From Paraburkholderia hayleyella (GTDB lineage: Bacteria; Pseudomonadota; Gammaproteobacteria; Burkholderiales; Burkholderiaceae): DNA of 64,000 bases. Below, piece after piece: positions 48,258 through 58,400 of the stretch. The position numbers were made by a program, and so were the translations under genes. Location of the stretch: the NCBI RefSeq assembly GCF_009455685.1, contig NZ_QPES01000001.1, positions 682,001 through 746,000 on the forward strand, read 5' to 3'. Position 1 is the stretch's first letter. Each line of letters opens with the position of its first letter. Under the pieces are notes generated by a model, which was not told where the DNA came from, made no database searches, and was given only the letters and a program-made list of their open reading frames with translations.

Positions 48258-49307
48258 CTAGAAGGTATAGCCGACGTCGGCGGTCTGGCCTTCCAGTTCA
48301 TCAAGCAAGTGGGCTAGCGGCGCAAGCGGCCGGTAGCGTTGCGCCACCTTGCGCGCGTAGCCGATGATGCGCGGCAAATCCTGTACGTACTGCGGTTTGC
48401 CGTCGCGGTGATGGATTCGGCAAAAGAGCCCCAGCACCTTGATATGCCGTTGCAAACCCATCCATTCGAGCTGGCGGTAGAACTCGCCAAAATCTGCATC
48501 GACTGGCAGCCCCGCTTTTTTGGCGTGTTCCCAGTAATAGGCGAAGCAGTCGAGCTCGAAGGCTTCATCCCAACTGATGAAGGCGTCGCGCAGCAGGGAC
48601 ACGACGTCATAGGTGATGGGCCCATAAACGGCATCCTGGAAGTCGAGCACTCCTGGATTGGGCGTGGCTTGCATCAGGTTGCGCGGCATGAAATCACGCA
48701 GCATGAACACCTGAGGCTGGGCGCGGGCGCTGGCGATCAGCAGCGCGAAGGTTTGGTCGAGCAGCCTGCGCGTGGCGTCATCGACTTCGCGGCCCAGATG
48801 ACGGCCGATGAACCATTCAGGCATCAGCTCCATTTCGCGGCGCATGAAGCTTGCGTCGAACGGGGGCAGGACGTCTTCGCGCGTGGCGAGCTGCCAGCGG
48901 ATCAGCGCATCGAGCGCATCGCGCAGCAGCGAACGGGCGTTATCGGCGTTCAGCACACTCAGATAAGAGGTGGTGCCCAGATCGGTGACGAGCATGAAAC
49001 CGCGTTCATAGTCGGCTTGCAGTACCTGCGGGACATGCACGCCAGCCGTTTGCAGCAGGCCGGCGATGGCGGCGAATTCACGGCATTTTTCAGGCGGCGG
49101 GGCATCGACGGCGATCAGCGTCGATAAGTGGCCGTGAGGCATATCGTGATGCGCGTCGAGGCGAAAGTAGCGGCGAAAACTGGCATCGGCCGATGCCGGA
49201 GCGAGCGAGGCAAGATTGAGGCCGTATGAGCCGGCGAGGGGTAAAAGCCACGCGCGGAGTTGTTCGAGACGGGTGTCAGGGGAGGGCGAAGCGCTGATGG
49301 GGGTCAT
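48258..49307 (-). CDS. amgK: N-acetylmuramate/N-acetylglucosamine anomeric kinase
   Basis: A 349-residue aminoglycoside-phosphotransferase-fold kinase that phosphorylates MurNAc or GlcNAc at C1 in cell-wall recycling. Visible parts are SADASFRRYFRLDAHHDM (nucleotide region), FMLVTDLGTTSYLSVL, the catalytic loop RDFMPRNLMQ and the metal-binding VLDFQDAVYGPITYDVVSLLRD, quoted as VLDFQDAVYGP. It lies three bases upstream of murU and is divergent from lptD across 242 bp, the usual arrangement in Burkholderia and Pseudomonas relatives. This pathway confers intrinsic fosfomycin tolerance in Pseudomonas. Confidence 0.92.
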   Translation of the reverse strand: MTPISASPSPDTRLEQLRAWLLPLAGSYGLNLASLAPASADASFRRYFRLDAHHDMPHGHLSTLIAVDAPPPEKCREFAAIAGLLQTAGVHVPQVLQADYERGFMLVTDLGTTSYLSVLNADNARSLLRDALDALIRWQLATREDVLPPFDASFMRREMELMPEWFIGRHLGREVDDATRRLLDQTFALLIASARAQPQVFMLRDFMPRNLMQATPNPGVLDFQDAVYGPITYDVVSLLRDAFISWDEAFELDCFAYYWEHAKKAGLPVDADFGEFYRQLEWMGLQRHIKVLGLFCRIHHRDGKPQYVQDLPRIIGYARKVAQRYRPLAPLAHLLDELEGQTADVGYTF

Positions 49308-49348
49308 GAAAACCGGGGGGCAAAATCAGAAGGAACAACGTCTTGCCA

Positions 49349-49354
49349 TATAAT
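49349..49354 (+). promoter_or_regulatory. TATAAT, candidate -10 element upstream of lptD
   Basis: A perfect TATAAT occurs in the 242-bp gap between divergent amgK and lptD, 195 bases before the lptD start. The corresponding -35 (TCAGAA at 17-base spacing) is poor, so this is a weak call. Confidence 0.35.
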
Positions 49355-49549
49355 ACCCCACGACTTTTTTGAGGCGATTCGCGCCAGCTTTCCGCATTCC
49401 GTCTGCCTGCCAGCCTTGTTGCTTGCTTCATCGCTTAAGCCTTACTGCTTGCCTTAGCGTCCGGGCGTTATTTTGATATGCGTATGCATGCCACCGCGGC
49501 TGCCACGCTTTGACTACCCCGGCGGGGCTGCTTTGCCAAACCCGACTAC

Positions 49550-51904
49550 ATGCCGCCCAGACAGTTTTCCAAAAAGATTCCCTGTTGCGAACGCATGCCG
49601 CGCAAACGGCAGCTGGCTGCGGCATTGATCGCCGTGCCGGGCCTCGTGCAGGCTCAGCTGTCAGGCGCGGCAGCGCAGCCACAGCGGCTCGATGTGCCAT
49701 GGGGCTTGCGGCTGGCCCCCCAGCTTGAAGAGCATCCGCTGGCGCCGGGCCAGCAACCTCCCGTTTTCCTGCTGGGCAAGCTGGTGACCGCCACTACCGA
49801 TCAGGACATGGCAGTGCGCGAAGCCGCTGAAGTACGGCGCAACACCGTGGTCATCAAGGGTGATGCGCTGCACTACGATCAGGACACGGATATGGCCGAT
49901 GCTTACGGCCAGGTGCATGTCATCAACAACGGCAATACGTTTGCTGGCCCCGAAGCGCATCTGAAGGTCGAATCGAACGAAGGCTACATGATCGCGCCGA
50001 AGTACCGCTTCAATGTGACGGGCGGCTCGGGCAGCGCGGAGCGCGTCGATCTGCTCGACAACGAGCGCTCGAGGTTCACCCAGGGCACGTACACTGGGTG
50101 CCAGTGCGCCGTGAACCCGGCCTGGTATATCAAGGGCAGCGAGTTTGTGTTCGATACCGGCGCAGATGAAGGTACCGCCCGCAATGGGGTGCTGTTCTTT
50201 CAGGGCGTGCCCGTGTTTGCCAGCCCCTGGATGTCGTTTCCGCTGTCAGGGGAGCGCCGTAGCGGAATTTTGCCGCCCATCGCGTCAATGAGTTCGAACA
50301 ATGGTTTCGAAATCTCCGCGCCGTACTACTTCAATATCGCACCCAACCGCGACCTGACCCTGACGCCACGCCTGATGACAAAACGCGGCGTGCAGGTGCA
50401 GGCGTCGTTTCGCTATCTGTCGCCGACCTACGCGGGCTCGATCACTGGCGAGTTTTTGCCGAATGACCGCATCACCCATACCAACCGGTATGCACTTTAT
50501 ATTCAGCACAGCCAGAATTTCGGCGGCGGTTTTGGTGGCTACATCTACTACAACAAGGTTTCGGACAATACGTATCCGGAAGACCTGTCGTCCTCGGTGA
50601 ACCAGTTTCTGAATGGCACCCAGCTGCTGTATCAGCAAGAAGTTGGGCTGACGTACAACAATGGTCCGTGGTCGGTGCTGGCGCGCGAGCAGAACTGGCA
50701 AACGCTCAGCCCATCCGTGGCGCCCTATGGCCGCGAGCCGCAATTAAACGTCAAGTACACGAAGTACAACGTCCACGGTTTTGATTTTGGCGTGGAAGCC
50801 GATTATTCGCGGTTCCGGATTACCACGGCGGATACCACCGAAGGCGACCGGGTACTCTTCAACCCGTATCTGTCTTATTCGGTGGTGGGCCCCGGTTACT
50901 TTGTCACGCCGAAAGTGCAATGGCACCTGGCGTCGTACAACCTGAACCATATTGCATCGACAGCGCCGCTTGGCCAGCCGAAAAATTTCACCGAATCGAT
51001 CCCGACGCTGTCATTTGATACCGGGCTGATTTTCGACCGTTCGGTGCGGCTCTTCGGCCAGAGTTTCATTCAGACTCTTGAGCCCCGGCTGTACTACGTG
51101 TACACGCCTTATCGGAACCAGGCGTTCGCGCCGCTGTTCGACACCGGCGAATCCGATTTCGGCATGGCGGAAATTTTCCAGCCGAATACCTTTGTCGGCA
51201 ACGATCGTATTGCTGACGCCAACCGTCTGACCGCCGCCATCACCACGCGCTTTATCAACCCGGCGACGGGCGATGAGCGCGCACGCTTTGTGCTGGCGCA
51301 GCAGTATTACTTTGAGGGCCAGCGCGTCACGCTGCTGCCGGGGCAATCCACCAGCCAGGCGAAGCATTCGGATTTGATCGCGGGCGCATCCATCAAGCTC
51401 GGCGCGGGTTTTGCATCCGAAACCGCGTTTCAGTACAACGCCGACAACAACCAGTTTGTCAAAACCAGCGTGGGTTTCGGCTTTAGTCCGGCGGCGAGCA
51501 AGGTGATCAATGTTTCATATCGCTATACCCGTGCCAACACCACGCTCGATTACCAGCCGATCAACCAGATCGTGATGTCAGGGCAGTGGCCGTTCATGCG
51601 CCGGGTGTATGGCGTAGGGCGTCTCAATTACGATGTGCGCAGCAGGCGCGTTGTCGATAGTTTGATCGGTTTGCAATACGATGCCGATTGCTGGGCGCTG
51701 GGGGTCGGGCTGCAACGCTTTGCCAACGGGGTAAATACCTTGGGCGCCCCGGTTTCCAGCACGCGTATTCTGGCTCAACTGACGTTCAAGGGCTTGTCGA
51801 GCGTCGATAACGGGCTCATGAATGCATTCCGGGCCAGCGTGCCGGGGTATGCACCCTTGCCACCGCCACCGCCGCCCGAGGCGCGTTTCACTAATTACGA
51901 ATGA
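49550..51904 (+). CDS. lptD: LPS-assembly outer-membrane protein LptD
   Basis: A 784-residue protein that inserts lipopolysaccharide into the outer leaflet. A positively charged N-terminus and hydrophobic stretch end at VQA-QLSG, the signal peptide. The N-terminal OstA/LptA-like domain has [17 protein letters not shown] and [18 protein letters not shown]. The large beta barrel follows with many aromatic strands. Cysteines at GCQC and DADCW would form the structural disulfide. An in-frame ATG at 49595 (MPRKRQ) would give a shorter signal peptide and is an alternative start. It heads the conserved lptD-surA-pdxA-ksgA order. Confidence 0.95.
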   Translation: MPPRQFSKKIPCCERMPRKRQLAAALIAVPGLVQAQLSGAAAQPQRLDVPWGLRLAPQLEEHPLAPGQQPPVFLLGKLVTATTDQDMAVREAAEVRRNTVVIKGDALHYDQDTDMADAYGQVHVINNGNTFAGPEAHLKVESNEGYMIAPKYRFNVTGGSGSAERVDLLDNERSRFTQGTYTGCQCAVNPAWYIKGSEFVFDTGADEGTARNGVLFFQGVPVFASPWMSFPLSGERRSGILPPIASMSSNNGFEISAPYYFNIAPNRDLTLTPRLMTKRGVQVQASFRYLSPTYAGSITGEFLPNDRITHTNRYALYIQHSQNFGGGFGGYIYYNKVSDNTYPEDLSSSVNQFLNGTQLLYQQEVGLTYNNGPWSVLAREQNWQTLSPSVAPYGREPQLNVKYTKYNVHGFDFGVEADYSRFRITTADTTEGDRVLFNPYLSYSVVGPGYFVTPKVQWHLASYNLNHIASTAPLGQPKNFTESIPTLSFDTGLIFDRSVRLFGQSFIQTLEPRLYYVYTPYRNQAFAPLFDTGESDFGMAEIFQPNTFVGNDRIADANRLTAAITTRFINPATGDERARFVLAQQYYFEGQRVTLLPGQSTSQAKHSDLIAGASIKLGAGFASETAFQYNADNNQFVKTSVGFGFSPAASKVINVSYRYTRANTTLDYQPINQIVMSGQWPFMRRVYGVGRLNYDVRSRRVVDSLIGLQYDADCWALGVGLQRFANGVNTLGAPVSSTRILAQLTFKGLSSVDNGLMNAFRASVPGYAPLPPPPPPEARFTNYE

Positions 51905-51992
51905 TGGACATGAAGTCATTCATCCAGTGCAAAAAGACGGACGGCGCGCGTTTCGTCGTGTCTCGCGCCTATCTCTTCTTATCGGAGTGTCT

Positions 51993-53399
51993 GTGACGAT
52001 CATCAAACCCTTCAAGCTCATCAAGCCCGGCAAGTCATTGAGTCTGGCTGCCCTGGCGGTCTCTTTTGCCGTAACGGCATCCTTCCTGCTGGCGTCACCC
52101 GCCCGGGCCCAGGCGCTGAGCGCGAGCAACAATGCGGGCCGGATGGTGGACACCATTGCCGCGGTGGTCAATAACGGCGTGATCACCCAGCGTGAGCTCA
52201 ACGAGCGGGTGAGACTGATCGCCCAGCGGCTCAACCAGCAAAATGCGCCGTTGCCTCCCATGGACCAGTTGAGCCAGCAGGTATTGAGCCAGATGGTACT
52301 GGAGCGTATTCAGCTGCAACGAGCGCGTGAAGACGGCATTGTCATCGACAACGATATGCTCCAGAAAACGCTCGGACGGCTGGCCGAGGCCAATCACCTG
52401 TCGCTCGATGCTTACCGTGCGCAGATCGAAGCGCGTGGGGTGCCGTGGGAGACCTTCGTGGGTGACGCCAAAACCGAGATGCTGCTCTCACGTCTGCGCG
52501 AGAAAGAGGTGGACAGCAAAATCACGGTGTCGGACGCCGAAGTGGCGAATTACATCGCCAGCCAGCGCGGTCCGAATGCCGGTCTGACCAGCGATTTACG
52601 CCTCGAGCACATTCTGGTGAAAGCGCCGCTGGACGCATCGCAAACCGATATCGAAGCGGCTCAGCAAAAGGCCGAGGCGCTGCTGCAACAAGCTAGCAGT
52701 GGTACTTCTTTCGGGAAGCTGGCGAAAGCCAGCTCGCAAGCCAGCGATGCCGCGAAGGGTGGCGATCTGGGTTTTCTGCCGGTCTCGCAACTGCCGGCCG
52801 ATTTCGTCAAGGCCGCGAGCACGTTGCGTCCAGGGCAGGTCAATCCGCAACTGATCCGTACCAGCGATGGTTTTGAAATCGTGCGTCTGGTGGACCGCCG
52901 TGCGGGCAAGGGTTTGACGCCAGGTAACGCGCCGAAGCTCATGCAAACACATGTACGTCATATTTTGCTGCGTGTCGGCGAAGGCATGTCCGAGCCAGCC
53001 GCGCGGCAAAAGCTGCTGGATATTCGCAAGCAGATCGAAGCAGGGGGCGATTTCGGCAAGTTCGCGCGGACGTATTCGCAGGATGGCTCGGCTTCGCAAG
53101 GCGGTGACCTGGGCTGGGTCAGCCCCGGCGAAACCGTGCCCGAGTTCGAACGCGCGATGAACAGCCTGCAAGACGGCCAGATCAGCAACCCCGTGCGCAG
53201 CGAGTACGGCTATCACCTGATCGAAGTGCTGGCGCGGCGCGAATCGGAAGGCTCAGTGGCGCAACAGATGGATATGGCGCGCCAGGCCATTGGTCAGCGC
53301 AAGGCCGAGCAGGCTTATTCCGACTGGTTGCGTGAACTGCGCGATACCGCCTACGTGGATATCAAGCCAGGCGCATTAAGCGACGCGGCAGCGCGTTAG
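51993..53399 (+). CDS. surA: Periplasmic peptidyl-prolyl isomerase/chaperone SurA
   Basis: A 468-residue outer-membrane-protein chaperone. The signal peptide ends at ARA ([10 protein letters not shown]). The SurA N-terminal domain is [19 protein letters not shown] with [16 protein letters not shown]. Two parvulin domains follow: [13 protein letters not shown] with [13 protein letters not shown], and [11 protein letters not shown] with [13 protein letters not shown]. The GTG at 51993 is preferred because CGGAG lies five bases upstream and it begins a basic n-region; the frame is open to 51822 without a signal. It follows lptD, one of its main clients, and its stop overlaps the pdxA start by one base. 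Confidence 0.93.
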   Translation: MTIIKPFKLIKPGKSLSLAALAVSFAVTASFLLASPARAQALSASNNAGRMVDTIAAVVNNGVITQRELNERVRLIAQRLNQQNAPLPPMDQLSQQVLSQMVLERIQLQRAREDGIVIDNDMLQKTLGRLAEANHLSLDAYRAQIEARGVPWETFVGDAKTEMLLSRLREKEVDSKITVSDAEVANYIASQRGPNAGLTSDLRLEHILVKAPLDASQTDIEAAQQKAEALLQQASSGTSFGKLAKASSQASDAAKGGDLGFLPVSQLPADFVKAASTLRPGQVNPQLIRTSDGFEIVRLVDRRAGKGLTPGNAPKLMQTHVRHILLRVGEGMSEPAARQKLLDIRKQIEAGGDFGKFARTYSQDGSASQGGDLGWVSPGETVPEFERAMNSLQDGQISNPVRSEYGYHLIEVLARRESEGSVAQQMDMARQAIGQRKAEQAYSDWLRELRDTAYVDIKPGALSDAAAR

Positions 53400-54424
53400 T
53401 GTCCGTCATGCCGCCCGCAGCGTTAGCCTCCGGCCTGGTGCATATAGCGCTGACCACAGGCGAACCTGCGGGCGTGGGGCCGGAACTGACGGCGCAAGCA
53501 CTGGCGGGTGCCGCAACGCGTTGGCCGCAGGCGCGATTCACGGTACTAGGCGACACGGCGTTGCTGCATCAACGGGCTCAAAGAGTCGGCCTGGACTGGG
53601 CCGCACTGCCATCCCAACAGGTACAGATTGCACATCGCCCGCTGGGCGCGCCGTCTGAGCCTGGGCAACTGAATCCGGCGAATGGCCGCTATGTGCTGGC
53701 GTTACTGGATGAGGCGATCGATGGCGCGCTGGCTCAGGCTTATGACGCGATCGTCACTGCGCCGCTGCAAAAAAGCACGATCAACGAGGCCGGTGTGCCC
53801 TTTACCGGCCACACCGAATATCTGGCGCAGCGTACCCATACGTCACGCGTCGTGATGATGCTGACGGGCACGGGCCAGCACCCGCTGCGCGTAGCGCTGG
53901 CGACCACGCATCTGGCGCTCAAAGACGTTCCCGCCGCGCTGACTGTCGATAGCCTCGTTGCAACCCTGGGCATCATTCATCATGATTTATCGCGTTTTTT
54001 TGGCTTGCCCTCGCCGCGCATTCTGGTGACCGGACTCAATCCCCATGCCGGCGAAAACGGTTATCTAGGCCGCGAAGAAATCACGGTGATTACGCCTGCG
54101 CTGAACCGTGTCCGTGCGTCAGGTATTGACGCACGCGGGCCGTATCCCGCCGATACGCTGTTTCAGCCGCGCCACCTCGACGAGGCGGATTGCGTGCTGG
54201 CGATGTACCACGATCAAGGCTTGCCCGTGCTGAAGTACGCCACGTTTGGCGCTGGCATCAACATCACGCTAGGGCTGCCGCTCATCCGCACCTCTGTCGA
54301 TCACGGCACGGCACTCGATCTGGCCGGCACCGGCACCGCAGATCCGGGCAGCCTGATTGCCGCGATTGATACGGCCGTCACGATGGCCATGCATCGCCGT
54401 CAGCCGTCCGCTGTCGGGCAATGA
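53399..54424 (+). CDS. pdxA: 4-hydroxythreonine-4-phosphate dehydrogenase
   Basis: A 341-residue NAD enzyme in pyridoxal-5-phosphate synthesis. It starts with [19 protein letters not shown], and contains [32 protein letters not shown] and [16 protein letters not shown], whose histidines bind the metal. The GTG at 53399 overlaps the surA TAG by one base; an ATG at 53408 in frame is a possible alternative. It lies in the conserved lptD-surA-pdxA-ksgA run and has normal length. Confidence 0.95.
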   Translation: MSVMPPAALASGLVHIALTTGEPAGVGPELTAQALAGAATRWPQARFTVLGDTALLHQRAQRVGLDWAALPSQQVQIAHRPLGAPSEPGQLNPANGRYVLALLDEAIDGALAQAYDAIVTAPLQKSTINEAGVPFTGHTEYLAQRTHTSRVVMMLTGTGQHPLRVALATTHLALKDVPAALTVDSLVATLGIIHHDLSRFFGLPSPRILVTGLNPHAGENGYLGREEITVITPALNRVRASGIDARGPYPADTLFQPRHLDEADCVLAMYHDQGLPVLKYATFGAGINITLGLPLIRTSVDHGTALDLAGTGTADPGSLIAAIDTAVTMAMHRRQPSAVGQ

Positions 54425-54461
54425 ACCGAAAACCCGCAACAAACCTGATAAAGCCTTTTCA

Positions 54462-55331
54462 ATGAACCACAACTCTAGCCGGCAGCATCAGGGCCACTTT
54501 GCGCGCAAGCGTTTCGGACAGAATTTTCTTGTCGATGAAAGCGTGATTGATTCGATCGTTGACGTGATTCGTCCGCAACGCGGCGAACGCATGGTTGAAA
54601 TCGGTCCTGGGCTTGGCGCACTCACCGCACCGCTTATCGAACGGCTATCGACACCGCAAGCACCGCTGCATGCCGTTGAACTGGACCGTGACCTGCTGGG
54701 ACGGCTCAAGCAGAAGTTCGGCGTGTTGCTCGAATTGCATGCGGGCGATGCGCTCGCGTTCGATTTCGGTGCACTGGCGCTGCCTGGCGAACAGCCGACG
54801 CTGCGCATTGTTGGCAACTTGCCGTACAACATTTCAAGCCCGCTGCTGTTTCATCTGACAACGTTCGCGCCGAAGGTGATTGATCAGCATTTCATGCTGC
54901 AAAACGAAGTGGTAGAGCGCATGGTGGCTGAACCCGGCACCAAGGCTTTTAGCCGGCTGTCGGTGATGCTGCAGCATCGTTATGTGATCGACAAGCTGCT
55001 CGACGTGCCACCGGAGGCTTTCCAGCCGCCGCCGAAGGTCCATTCAGCGATTGTGCGAATGATCCCCTACGCCGCAGGCGAAAGGCCATCCGTCGATGTG
55101 GCGACGCTGGGCGCGGTGGTGAGCGCGGCGTTTTCGCAGCGGCGCAAGATGCTGCGCAATACGCTGGCGGCGTTTCGTGAGACGGTGGATTTTGCGGCGC
55201 TCGGTTTCGACCTGGCGCGGCGTGCCGAAGACGTGCCGGTGGATGAATATGTGCGCGTGGCGCAGCAGGTGATGGCATCGGGTGTACCGCTGCCGGTGGT
55301 GGCGGGGACGGTTGTCGATGATGCGGATTAG
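54462..55331 (+). CDS. ksgA: 16S rRNA dimethyladenosine transferase
   Basis: A 289-residue rRNA methyltransferase that dimethylates two adjacent adenosines near the 3' end of 16S rRNA. Family motifs are [14 protein letters not shown], the SAM-binding [20 protein letters not shown], and the catalytic [18 protein letters not shown] (NLPY). The C-terminal helical domain has [18 protein letters not shown] and [12 protein letters not shown]. It ends the lptD operon. Downstream lies only a short gap with a weak GCCCCCAG/CTGGGGGC hairpin before the convergent RTX gene. Confidence 0.97.
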   Translation: MNHNSSRQHQGHFARKRFGQNFLVDESVIDSIVDVIRPQRGERMVEIGPGLGALTAPLIERLSTPQAPLHAVELDRDLLGRLKQKFGVLLELHAGDALAFDFGALALPGEQPTLRIVGNLPYNISSPLLFHLTTFAPKVIDQHFMLQNEVVERMVAEPGTKAFSRLSVMLQHRYVIDKLLDVPPEAFQPPPKVHSAIVRMIPYAAGERPSVDVATLGAVVSAAFSQRRKMLRNTLAAFRETVDFAALGFDLARRAEDVPVDEYVRVAQQVMASGVPLPVVAGTVVDDAD

Positions 55332-55457
55332 GGCGGAGCGAAACGCCAGGAGATGAGTGGCTTGGCGAATGTGCTGCTTTTTCCGTTTGCTTTTGCCATG
55401 ACGAAGCCCCCAGGCGTTGGCTGATTTGTTGGTGCGTGGCTGGGGGCGGGCAGTATT

Positions 55458-58400
55458 TCAACAATCCGTTGCAATCAGCGGCGGTGCGAAGGAAGCGGAT
55501 TCGCGCCGCGGCTCCCATGTGGTGATGGCCGGAGATTTGCCATAGGCCGCCAGCAGGCCCTGGTACATCATCTCGGCCTGGCGGTCGATCTCTAACGTGG
55601 CTGCGGATAGGGATTGCAGGGGTTGCAACGCGGACTGTTGCAGCGGCGTGCGTGCTTCGGCCTGGAGCGGTTTCCAGTTCTGCGAGGGCAGCGCGCCAAA
55701 CTCTTCTTCACCTGCGCGCTTGAGCCCTGCCGCGTAGGCCTTGTCTAGCCAGTAACCCACCGGGTCAGACAGATGCCGGTTCTCGCCGGGCATGCTCATC
55801 AGGCTCTGCGCGCGCGGAGCCCGGCTGGCGCGTTGCGCGATGGTCTCCTTGTCCCAGACGGTGCCGTCGGCGAATCTCAGCGCCTCGACGCCCTTGACGT
55901 ATTCGCTGCCGGATTTTGCCAGCTGGTCGACGAGTTTTAGCTCGTTGTGCGCACCTTTGAGGGTGATGAGCACGTTCTCGCTGTTGTATTCCTCGCGGCT
56001 CAGGATGACGTCTTCGGGACGAATATCGTCATCGAATTTCACCACGTCGATGTAGCGCTTGCTGAAGTCGTAGCCTTCGATGATCCTGTTGTGGCCCGAG
56101 TGTTTGCCGAAGCGGTAGGTGTCGCTGCCGTCACCACCGTAGAGCGTGTCATTGCCTGCGCCGCCATCCATGAGATCGTCACCGTTGAAGCCCTGAATGA
56201 GGTCGTCGCCTGGCGTGCCTTTGAGCGTCATGAGCGCGACGTCTTCCTTGCTCCATGTCGTGCCGTTGGCGAACTTGAACTGCTCGATGGCGGCGAAGAA
56301 TTTCTGTTCGTGTTGCCGGAACTGGTCGCGGATACGCAGCACGCTGTCCGAGCCCCTGATCGTGATGAGCAGGTCGTCGCTGCGGCCATCGCGTTTGACG
56401 GTTATGTCTTCGGGTTTGATCTCCGTATCGAAGCGCACGACGTCTGTGTATTTGTCCTGGAAGTCACTGCTCTCCGCGATGGTGTCGTTGCCGGAGCGTC
56501 TGCCGAAGAGATAGGTGTCATTGCCATCGCCGCCGTAAAGCGTGTCGTTGCCTGCACCGCCATCCATGAGGTCGTCGCCGTTGAAGCCCTGGATGATGTC
56601 GTCGCCTGGCGTGCCTTTGAGCGTCATGAGCGCGACGTCTTCCTTGCTCCATGTCGTGCCGTTGGCGAACTTGAACTGCTCGATGGCGGCGAAGAATTTC
56701 TGTTCGTGTTGCCGGAACTGGTCGCGGATACGCAGCACGCTGTCCGAACCCCTGATCGTGATGAGCAGGTCGTCGCTACGGCCATCGCGTCTGACGGTTA
56801 TGTCTTCGGGTTTGATATCTGCGTCGAAACGCACGACGTCTGTGTATTTGTCCTGGAAGTCACTGCTCTCCGCGATGGTGTCGTTGCCGGAGCGTCTGCC
56901 GAAGAGATAGGTGTCATTGCCATCGCCGCCGTAAAGCGTGTCGTTACCTGCACCGCCATCCATGAGGTCATCGCCGTTAAAGCCCTGAATGAGGTCGTCG
57001 CCTGGCGAGCCTTTGAGCGTCATGAGCGCGACATCTTCCTTGCTCCATGTCGTGCCGTTGGCGAACTTGAACTGCTCGATGGCGGCGAAGAACTTCTGTT
57101 CGTGTTGCCGGAGCTGGTCACGGATACGCAGCACGCCATCCGAGCCCCTGATGGTGATGAGCAGATCATCACTACGACCATCGCGTCTGACGGCTATGTC
57201 TTCAGGTTTGATATCCGCATCGAAACGCACAACGTCTGTGTATTGGCCCTGGAAGTCGCTGCTCTCCGCGATGGTGTCGTTGCCGGAGTGTTTGCCGAAG
57301 CGGTAGGTGTCGTTGCCATCACCACCATAAAGCGTGTCGTTGCCTGCACCGCCATCCATGAGGTCGTCGCCGTTGAAGCCCTGGATGATGTCGTCGCCTG
57401 GCGTGCCTTTGAGGGTCATGAGCGCGACATCCTCCTTGCTCCATGTCGTGCCGTTGGCAAACTTGAACTGCTCGATAGCGGCGAAGAATCTCTGTTCGTG
57501 TTGCCGGAGCTGGTCGCGGATACGCAGCACATTTTCCGAGCCCCTGATCGTGATGAGCAGGTCGTCGCTGCGGCCATCGCGTTTGACGGTTACGTCTTCG
57601 GGTTTGATATCCGCATCGAAACGCACGACGTCTGTGTATTTGTCCTGGAAGTCGCTGCTCTCTGCGATGGTGTCGTTGCCAGAGCGTCTGCCGAAGAGAT
57701 AGGTGTCGTTGCCATCACCACCATAAAGTGTGTCGTTGCCTGCACCGCCATCCATGAGGTCGTCGCCGTTGAAGCCCTGGATGAGGTCGTCGCCCGGCGT
57801 GCCCTTGAGCGTCATGAGCGCGACGTCCTCCTTGCTCCATGTCGTGCCGTTGGCAAACTTGAACTGCTCGATGGCGGCGAAGAATTTCTGTTCGTGTTGC
57901 CGGAGCTGGTCGCGGATACGGAGCACGTTTTCCGAGCCCCTGATCGTGATGAGCAGGTCATCACTACGGCCATCGCGTCTGACGGTTACGTCTTCGGGCT
58001 TGATATCCGCATCGAAACGCACAACGTCTGTGTATTTGTCCTGGAAGTCGCTGCTCTCTGCGATGGTGTCGTTGCCAGAGCGTCTGCCGAAGAGATAGGT
58101 GTCGTTGCCATCACCACCATAAAGTGTGTCGTTGCCTGCACCGCCATCCATGAGGTCGTCGCCGTTGAAGCCCTGGATGAGGTCGTCGCCCGGCGTGCCC
58201 TTGAGCGTCATGAGCGCGACGTCCTCCTTGCTCCATGTCGTGCCGTTGGCAAACTTGAACTGCTCGATGGCGGCGAAGAATTTCTGTTCGTGTTGCCGGA
58301 GCTGGTCGCGGATACGGAGCACGTTTTCCGAACCCATGATCGTGATGAGCAGGTCGTCGCTGCGGCCATCGCGTTTGACGGTTACGTCTTCGGGCTTGAT

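Noticed and set aside
55406..55447. GCCCCCAG / CTGGGGGC hairpin between ksgA and the RTX gene as a terminator
   Set aside because: The loop is 26 bases and neither strand has a T run after the stem, so termination is not supported.
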